Shown one piece after another: positions 1-5,557 of a DNA stretch of 5,557 nucleotides. Where the stretch lies: contig JANXNM010000011.1 of NCBI GenBank assembly GCA_025354065.1, forward strand, positions 1 through 5,557, read 5' to 3'. The notes below the pieces were generated by a model. The model was not told the DNA's origin. It did no database searches and saw only the letters and a list, made by a program, of their open reading frames with translations. The stretch comes from Synechococcales cyanobacterium 340R_concoct_173_sub (GTDB lineage: Bacteria > Cyanobacteriota > Cyanobacteriia > Leptolyngbyales > Leptolyngbyaceae). The translations under genes were made by a program, and so were the position numbers. Numbering within the stretch: position 1 is the stretch's first letter; the number at the start of each line of letters is the position of its first letter.

Positions 1-204
1 AAGGCTGAGGCGATCGCGGCTGAATGGGGATTAAAAACCGCTCAGGAAGCTGTGGAGGCTGTGTTTCGTAAGTATGCTGATGAGTATATGTATGGGAGGC
101 TGGGCGGTGTTGGAGTGGGGAAAGGGGTCGTGGTGGAGCGAGATAAGCCGAGTGAGTTGCAGTGTGAGGCAATGAATGAGTTGGATGGATTGTTAGGATG
201 TTAA
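1..204 (+). CDS. C-terminal fragment of an unrecognised protein
   Basis: Frame 1 is open from the left edge to a TAA at 202-204, giving 67 residues of a gene that begins outside the window. The visible part starts with a predicted helical stretch rich in Ala and Glu (residues 1-30), containing ATG-independent reading through a HIP1 site as Ala-Ile-Ala. A Gly/Val-rich patch follows (about residues 32-46), and an acidic tail ends in Leu-Leu-Gly-Cys. No catalytic motif, membrane segment or signal is visible, and I do not recognise the family. Support for coding comes from the uninterrupted frame, the natural amino-acid mix, and the HIP1 site lying in the same codon phase as those in the recognised genes. 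The gene converges on the minus-strand armadillo-type gene, leaving 57 bases between the two stop codons. A chance open frame of this length cannot be fully excluded. Confidence 0.5.
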   Translation, partial: KAEAIAAEWGLKTAQEAVEAVFRKYADEYMYGRLGGVGVGKGVVVERDKPSELQCEAMNELDGLLGC

Positions 205-217
205 GGAGTTGTTCAAT

Positions 218-245
218 TTAAATGATTGGACTTAAATGATTGGAC
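218..245. repeat. Perfect tandem duplication of a 14-nt unit
   Basis: The unit TTAAATGATTGGAC occurs at 218-231 and again at 232-245 with no mismatch or spacer. It lies between two convergent genes. The upstream segment 211-217 (GTTCAAT) can pair with the ATTGGAC of either copy, allowing a 7-bp hairpin with a 7-nt loop (211-217/225-231) or a 9-bp hairpin with a 21-nt loop (209-217/239-247). Each includes one G-U pair. Neither is GC-rich or followed by a clear T-run, so a terminator role is only possible. Confidence 0.85.
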
Positions 246-261
246 AATGTTTGAATTAATT

Positions 262-1131
262 CTAATATTCAACCCAAGCTTTAATCTTGGCTTGAGTTAG
301 TTCGGACGAAACTGGAATCCGATCGTCTGTTTCAATCAAATTATTTAAATTAGCCAAGTTCTTTAAATCAGCCAAACTGTTCAATGTCGGCATCAGCGTC
401 TCTAGCGCCTGCCAAACGGCTTCACGGACCAACTCTTCTGGTTCACGAGAGACCATGAGCTGAAAATATTCTAGGATTTCTTTTTGCTGAATTAAGGGTG
501 CGGACTGTGCCGTTTTAGTCAATTGTCGTACTGCCAACAAGCGTTGAATCGGATCCTCATGGGATAGCGTTTCGACCCAATGGCACACCTCTGTGGTCTC
601 AACTGTTGGAGCCTGATCCCAAACCCGTCGCAGCGCCAACCCCAACACCCCAAAGGTCATCAATCCCTGAAGCAAAATGCCTGTTGCCAACCAATGGGCA
701 TCGGTCTCCGTCCAAGCTGAAATGGCCAAATAGCTCAGAAATGCCGCACTTCCGCCCCCGATCGTACTCCACAAAAATGGACGATTTAGACCCTCAAGTT
801 TCGCCTGAACCTGCTCCCTAACGGTTGGAAGTTTTTCCCGTCGCCACTCCGCATCTTGTAACAAATACATCAACACCATAGTCCCCATGCCCGCGCCTGT
901 CGAGAAGACTAATTTGGCATTCCAGAGCAATAGCAGAACACTGCCTACACTGGCCAACCCAGCTCCCGATCGGCCTGTGATGAGGGCTTTTTTAAGCTGT
1001 TGACGGCTGTCTGGCGACGACAAAAAAACGGCTGATTCACGAAACCATCGCAACAGACGAGAGTTGGGACTGCGTTTTCGGGCGAGAAGTGCAGGATAGT
1101 TTTTGAGCGATCGGGTCTCATCGATTCCCAT
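262..1131 (-). CDS. Membrane-associated armadillo/HEAT-type protein, function unknown
   Basis: This is a complete 289-aa protein. The ATG at 1129-1131 is preceded by GGAG with a 6-nt gap, which fits a ribosome binding site and decides the start. The N-terminal 50 residues are basic and polar. Hydrophobic stretches follow at about residues 57-91, 119-140 and 147-168, suggesting two to four membrane helices. From about residue 183 to 250 the protein is soluble and helical, with HEAT/armadillo character: one helix pair carries HEDPIQRLLAVRQL and a second EPEELVREAVWQALETL. Residues 250-265 carry Leu at every third position, encoded by a near-duplicate 18-nt DNA unit. This resembles cyanobacterial proteins that I recall being labelled armadillo-type fold-containing. 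A scaffold or protein-binding role at a membrane is inference. The gene lies 128 bp downstream of ligA on the same strand, so co-transcription is possible. No enzymatic motif is visible. Confidence 0.85.
   Translation of the reverse strand: MGIDETRSLKNYPALLARKRSPNSRLLRWFRESAVFLSSPDSRQQLKKALITGRSGAGLASVGSVLLLLWNAKLVFSTGAGMGTMVLMYLLQDAEWRREKLPTVREQVQAKLEGLNRPFLWSTIGGGSAAFLSYLAISAWTETDAHWLATGILLQGLMTFGVLGLALRRVWDQAPTVETTEVCHWVETLSHEDPIQRLLAVRQLTKTAQSAPLIQQKEILEYFQLMVSREPEELVREAVWQALETLMPTLNSLADLKNLANLNNLIETDDRIPVSSELTQAKIKAWVEY
344..375. repeat. Near-duplicate 18-nt coding repeat
   Basis: On the plus strand TTTAAATTAGCCAA (344-357) recurs as TTTAAATCAGCCAA (362-375), offset by 18 nt. In coding orientation the two 18-nt units (ttggctgatttaaagaac and ttggctaatttaaataat) match at 15 of 18 positions. 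They encode LADLKN and LANLNN in the armadillo-type protein. Confidence 0.75.
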
Positions 1132-1170
1132 GGAAAGCTCCGCTCAACAAAAGATGATTCTTGATTTTAT

Positions 1171-1182
1171 ATGAATTTTATA
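1171..1182 (-). promoter_or_regulatory. Possible -10 elements upstream of the armadillo-type gene
   Basis: On the minus strand, TATAAA-type hexamers lie about 40-55 bases before the start codon of the armadillo-type gene. I find no convincing -35 partner at 16-18 bp for either. The region is AT-rich throughout, so such hexamers are expected by chance. The gene may instead be read through from ligA. Confidence 0.2.
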
Positions 1183-1201
1183 AATCCTGTCCTCCATATT
1201 T

Positions 1202-1253
1202 AAATAATTAAGCCAAATAATTAAGCCAAATAATTAAGCACTTAAATAATTAA
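1202..1253. repeat. 13-nt AT-rich tandem repeat array
   Basis: The unit AAATAATTAAGCC occurs at 1202-1214 and 1215-1227 without mismatch. A third copy at 1228-1240 differs only in its last base, and a partial copy AAATAATTAA follows at 1244-1253. The array begins 6 bases beyond the ligA stop codon and fills much of the spacer before the armadillo-type gene. No strong hairpin with a T-tract is formed, so it is not an obvious ligA terminator. Its role is unknown. Confidence 0.9.
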
Positions 1254-1259
1254 TAGGAC

Positions 1260-3272
<2,013 letters not shown>

Positions 3273-3440
3273 TTAGGCAAAGAACAAAAAACAGAATCGT
3301 ACCAGAGATTTCGCAACAACAGAACGGGCAAGCGTGCTGCGATCGTCTACACTCTAAATCTGAACTAAGGCTCGCAACTAGAGCAACGATCCGGTACGAC
3401 GCTGAGGTGAGGGGACAGTCCAACTAGCCAAACTAGTAGA

Positions 3441-3469
3441 AATATAGTACAAATAAACTATTGAATCAA
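3441..3469 (-). promoter_or_regulatory. Likely sigma70-type promoter for ligA
   Basis: Read on the minus strand, TTGATT (3464-3469) is followed after exactly 17 bp by TATATT (3441-3446). These match the consensus -35 at 4 of 6 positions and the -10 at 5 of 6. Transcription would start near 3434, leaving a leader of roughly 165 nt before ligA. The AT-rich setting raises the chance of a coincidental match. Confidence 0.5.
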
Positions 3470-3488
3470 GTCTAAATTTTGTCTTTCT

Positions 3489-3526
3489 GGAGGAAATTTA
3501 GGGTGGCTGGGAGCGTTAGTCTATGA
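3489..3526 (+). promoter_or_regulatory. Strong SD, 7-codon mini-ORF and overlapping start of the membrane gene
   Basis: A GGAGG at 3489-3493 sits too far (29 nt) from the ATG at 3523 to serve it directly. It is 9 nt from a GTG at 3503, which opens a 7-codon frame (fMet-Ala-Gly-Ser-Val-Ser-Leu) ending in TGA at 3524-3526. That stop overlaps the ATG as ATGA. A second, weaker site, GGGAG at 3509-3513, lies 9 nt before the ATG. The arrangement would permit translational coupling. Whether the mini-ORF is translated is unknown. Confidence 0.35.
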
Positions 3527-3744
3527 AATTACAATTTGCGATCGCCGCGTTTTTAATCCTCTTGGGGGCGGTGGAGTTGTTGGAATGGCTGAAAGCTCGA
3601 TCGCTGCCATTTCCAGTATTGGTGTTGGGCGGTGCGGTGTTATCCGTGGTATCAAATTATAGCAAGCTGCCAATCGATCGGCTGTTGACTCGGTTGCCCA
3701 ATGGGTTGATTAATGACGACCCTTCGACTTCCGATGGAGAATGA
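3523..3744 (+). CDS. Small two-helix membrane protein, function unknown
   Basis: This is a 73-aa protein starting at the ATG at 3523. The preceding in-frame codons are TCT and a TAG stop (3517-3519), so no longer version is possible. Residues 4-21 form one hydrophobic helix that ends in a Glu/Trp/Lys/Arg stretch (ELLEWLKARS). Residues 28-45 form a second hydrophobic helix. The C-terminal 28 residues are polar, with SNYSKLPIDRLLTRLP and an acidic end. By the positive-inside rule the Lys/Arg loop between the helices would face the cytoplasm, though the C-terminal basic residues make topology uncertain. I do not recognise the family and no catalytic motif is seen. The thioredoxin-fold gene begins 57 bases downstream on the same strand with no terminator between, so the two are probably co-transcribed. 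A HIP1 site falls within codons 6-8. Confidence 0.8.
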   Translation: MKLQFAIAAFLILLGAVELLEWLKARSLPFPVLVLGGAVLSVVSNYSKLPIDRLLTRLPNGLINDDPSTSDGE

Positions 3745-3801
3745 GGCGGCGGTCCGGTAAAATGGAAGGCATTGGTTTTTTAGCTGTGCGATCGGGTTTG
3801 T

Positions 3802-4422
3802 ATGTTTTTTTTACGTCAGATGAGTCTTTTGAGTTTCGATGCGTTGGGTAGCTTTTTGAAGGGCTTGGCGCGTCGCAAGTCTTGGATTTTGGGGACGGGA
3901 ATAGTGTTGCTGCTGAGTTTGGGCCTGAATGTGATGAGTGCATCGGCAGTTCTAGAAGACGATCGGTATGATGGTGATATTTTTGCGCTGTATGCCGGAA
4001 ATGGAGCAATAGTGCCGCCAAGGAGTACGTTGCAGAATTCTCTTAAAGCTGGGAAGCCGACGGTGGTGGTGTTTTACTTGGATGACAGCGCGGACTGCAA
4101 GACCTATGCGTTAACGGTGTCTCGGATTCAGGAGTTTTACGGGCGGGCGATGGACATTTTGGCGATTCGCGTGGATTCGTTACCTGTGAAGGAAACTTAT
4201 GAGCCGAATGAAGCGGGTTATTACTACCGTGGATTTGTGCCGCAAACTGTGATTTTTGATGGGGCGGGTAAGGTGCGGCTTGATGAGGTTGGTAATACCG
4301 AGTATACAAAAATCGATGATACGTTACGATCGGTTTTTGATTTGGAACCCCGTGATAAATCTGAAGTGTTGACTCGTCGTCGCTTGAATGATGTGAATAT
4401 TGAAATTACGAAACAGAAGTAA
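3802..4422 (+). CDS. Exported thioredoxin-fold protein, likely thylakoid photosystem I accumulation factor
   Basis: This is a 206-aa protein. Residues 24-49 look like a signal peptide or anchor: basic RRK, a hydrophobic core from about 28 to 44, and an Ala-Ser-Ala cleavage site after residue 49. The mature part has a thioredoxin-like order: strand PTVVVFYL (86-93), then a DDSADCK loop with Cys99, a long helix (100-114), strand MDILAIRVD (117-125), then FVPQTVIFD with the cis-Pro position at Pro147, and a C-terminal helix (172-180). The usual CxxC is reduced to a single Cys99, the only cysteine in the protein, so it cannot form an internal disulfide. The GYYYRGFVPQTVIFD block and overall layout match cyanobacterial proteins that I recall being named thylakoid membrane photosystem I accumulation factor. 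That name is memory-based; the fold and export are read from sequence. No good Shine-Dalgarno precedes the ATG at 3802, and Met7 is an alternative start. Confidence 0.8.
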   Translation: MFFLRQMSLLSFDALGSFLKGLARRKSWILGTGIVLLLSLGLNVMSASAVLEDDRYDGDIFALYAGNGAIVPPRSTLQNSLKAGKPTVVVFYLDDSADCKTYALTVSRIQEFYGRAMDILAIRVDSLPVKETYEPNEAGYYYRGFVPQTVIFDGAGKVRLDEVGNTEYTKIDDTLRSVFDLEPRDKSEVLTRRRLNDVNIEITKQK

Positions 4423-4445
4423 TGTAATAGTCCAATATCACTTTT

Positions 4446-4485
4446 AAAAGGCGCTAGTTTTCGATCTGGGAACCAACGCCTTTTT
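4446..4485 (+). terminator. Intrinsic terminator after the thioredoxin-fold gene
   Basis: AAAAGGCG (4446-4453) pairs over 8 bp with CGCCTTTT (4477-4484), and a T-run occupies 4481-4485. The loop is long (23 nt). It starts 23 bases after the stop codon at 4420-4422. In the reverse direction the stem also ends in four T's, so it may stop transcripts of the converging cysteine desulfurase as well, but less well because AAAA follows. Confidence 0.65.
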
Positions 4486-4609
4486 GATTTAACCTATCAA
4501 ATATTACTTGATAATAGAGTTCAGCAATGTTTGATATAGCAAATATGCAGAGTGAGTCGATGATGTACGGTCAAAACTTACGATCGCTCATGCAGAAGTC
4601 TAGCAATTA

Positions 4610-5557
4610 TCACCTCATCAAGTCTCGAATCGATTGAATGGCGATCGTTAAAATTTCAGCCGCTTGTTCAATTTCTATATCAGTGGTAAATTTTCCAATC
4701 CCTATTCTTAATGCTCCTTCTATGATTTCGGAAGGCATTCCTATGGCGCGTAAAACATGGGACGGAATATCAACGCCAGACGTACATGCAGAGCCTGTTG
4801 AGATCGCGATGCGCGACCGGACTCGTGCGATAACTGCGCTATTGGGAATGTCGGGAATGGAAATATGGAGATTGCCTGCGAGTCGATTGGGCAGATCCCC
4901 ATTCAGAATTAATCCGGGGATTTCTTTGAGGAGTAGGGATTGAAGACGATCGCGTTTTTGAGCAATGGCTGTTTCGTCGATCGTCATTTCGAGTTGACGC
5001 AATCGGCAAGCTTCACCGAGTCCGACGATGCCAGGAACATTTAAGGTGCCAGGGCGAATACTATTTTGTTGTCCGCCGCCGAAGAGAAGTGGGGTCAGCT
5101 TGTTGCCTTTACGGATGACTAATGCGCCGACTCCTTGAGGTCCGTAGAGTTTGTGAGCAGAGATGGCAAGATAGGTGATTCCCCATTGTTCAAATTGAAT
5201 GGGAATTTTGCCTAGGGCTTGGGATGCGTCGCAGAGGAATGGTGTATTGTACTGTTTTGTAATTTTCCCGATCGCTTCTATGGGATAAATATTCCCAATT
5301 TCATTGTTGGCGGCCATGACGCAAAGTAAGGAAACTCCTTGAGAACAAATGTTTTCTACATCATTAAGGTCGAGTCTGCCTTTTTCATTAATTTTGAGAT
5401 AGATAAGTTCTACTTTTCCTTGCTTTTCTAAGGCTTGGCAGGTATCTAGAACGGCTTTGTGTTCGATCGGTGATAAAGCAATTTTGTAGGATGCAGTATT
5501 CTGCGGGTAGCTTCCTTGAATGGCGAGGTTGATGCTTTCGGTTGCGCCGGAAGTCCA
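4610..5557 (-). CDS. Cysteine desulfurase, NifS/IscS type (N-terminus outside the window)
   Basis: This PLP enzyme converts L-cysteine to alanine and passes a persulfide to acceptors for Fe-S clusters or thiolated products. The frame stays open to the right edge, giving 315 visible residues (numbered from the edge). About 70 N-terminal residues are probably missing compared with the usual 390-400. GATESIN is at 4-10 and catalytic His33 sits in IEHKAVL. VMAANNEIG starts at 80, and the PLP-binding Asp110 and Gln113 are in DASQALG. The Schiff-base Lys136 is in SAHKLYGP (codon 5150-5152), and the persulfide Cys258 is in GSACTSG (codon 4784-4786), followed by PSHVL. The short loop after the cysteine makes it group I. 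The Met at 5315-5317 is internal, in the VMAANNEIG motif, not the start. The usual GGGQERG reads GGGQQNS here. The pathway served cannot be told without the neighbours to the right. Confidence 0.95.
   Translation of the reverse strand, partial: WTSGATESINLAIQGSYPQNTASYKIALSPIEHKAVLDTCQALEKQGKVELIYLKINEKGRLDLNDVENICSQGVSLLCVMAANNEIGNIYPIEAIGKITKQYNTPFLCDASQALGKIPIQFEQWGITYLAISAHKLYGPQGVGALVIRKGNKLTPLLFGGGQQNSIRPGTLNVPGIVGLGEACRLRQLEMTIDETAIAQKRDRLQSLLLKEIPGLILNGDLPNRLAGNLHISIPDIPNSAVIARVRSRIAISTGSACTSGVDIPSHVLRAIGMPSEIIEGALRIGIGKFTTDIEIEQAAEILTIAIQSIRDLMR

Noticed and set aside
606..821. 71-codon plus-strand frame opposite the armadillo-type gene
   Set aside because: The product is Pro/Ser-rich low-complexity, as expected from an antisense shadow of a coding gene.
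3868..3885. Possible twin-arginine (Tat) signal at Arg24-Arg25 of the thioredoxin-fold protein
   Set aside because: The residues after the arginine pair (Lys-Ser-Trp-Ile) do not fit the x-Phe-Leu-Lys pattern; a general secretory signal with an Ala-Ser-Ala cleavage site is simpler.
3710..4309. Two minus-strand frames (3710-4021 and 4043-4309) opposite the thioredoxin-fold gene
   Set aside because: Their products are His/Pro/Ser-rich low-complexity, and the opposite strand encodes a coherent exported protein.
4495..4513. Inverted repeat TATCAA/TTGATA after the terminator
   Set aside because: It is only 6 bp and AT-rich with no T-tract; such repeats are expected by chance in this spacer.
4527..4637. 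36-codon plus-strand frame in the convergent spacer
   Set aside because: It has no good ribosome binding site, runs antisense into the end of the cysteine desulfurase, and shows no recognisable feature.
4638..4943. 101-codon plus-strand frame inside the cysteine desulfurase
   Set aside because: It is antisense to the conserved C-terminal part of the desulfurase, including the active-site cysteine loop.

Overview
The window looks like chromosomal DNA from a cyanobacterium. The palindrome GCGATCGC (HIP1) occurs five times without mismatch (starts at 10, 1771, 2335, 3034, 3538), and the core CGATCG occurs about thirty times. That is far above chance for 5.6 kb and is a known signature of many cyanobacterial genomes. 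Two proteins support this: a cyanobacterial-type thioredoxin-fold protein resembling the photosystem I accumulation factor, and a membrane/armadillo protein of a type I associate with cyanobacteria. The genus cannot be told from this sequence.

Layout from left to right. (1) Positions 1-204, plus strand: C-terminal end of an unrecognised gene. (2) Positions 205-261: a short AT-rich convergent gap with a perfect 14-nt tandem duplication. (3) Positions 262-1131, minus strand: a 289-aa protein with hydrophobic segments in its N-terminal half, HEAT/armadillo-like helices, and a run of Leu-x-x triplets near the C-terminus. (4) Positions 1132-1259: an AT-rich spacer with a 13-nt tandem repeat array. 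(5) Positions 1260-3266, minus strand: complete ligA (NAD-dependent DNA ligase, 668 aa), with a plausible promoter at 3441-3469. (6) Positions 3267-3522: the divergent intergenic region. (7) Positions 3523-3744, plus strand: a 73-aa two-helix membrane protein of unknown function. (8) Positions 3802-4422, plus strand: a 206-aa secreted or thylakoid-lumenal thioredoxin-fold protein, followed by an intrinsic terminator at 4446-4485. (9) Positions 4610-5557, minus strand: a group I (NifS/IscS-type) cysteine desulfurase whose N-terminus lies beyond the right edge.

LigA seals nicks during replication and repair. The armadillo-type gene lies 128 bp downstream on the same strand and could be read from the ligA promoter, although the AT-rich spacer may separate them. 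The small membrane protein and the thioredoxin-fold protein are co-directional with a 57-bp gap and share one terminator, so they probably form a two-gene transcription unit acting at the thylakoid or plasma membrane. The cysteine desulfurase converges on that unit and supplies sulfur for Fe-S clusters or another thiolation pathway.

I see no RNA gene, insertion sequence, CRISPR array or obvious defence cassette. The most interesting items are small: the short tandem repeats in and around the armadillo gene, a 7-codon mini-ORF overlapping the start of the small membrane protein, and the single-cysteine thioredoxin-fold protein with its uncharacterised neighbour.
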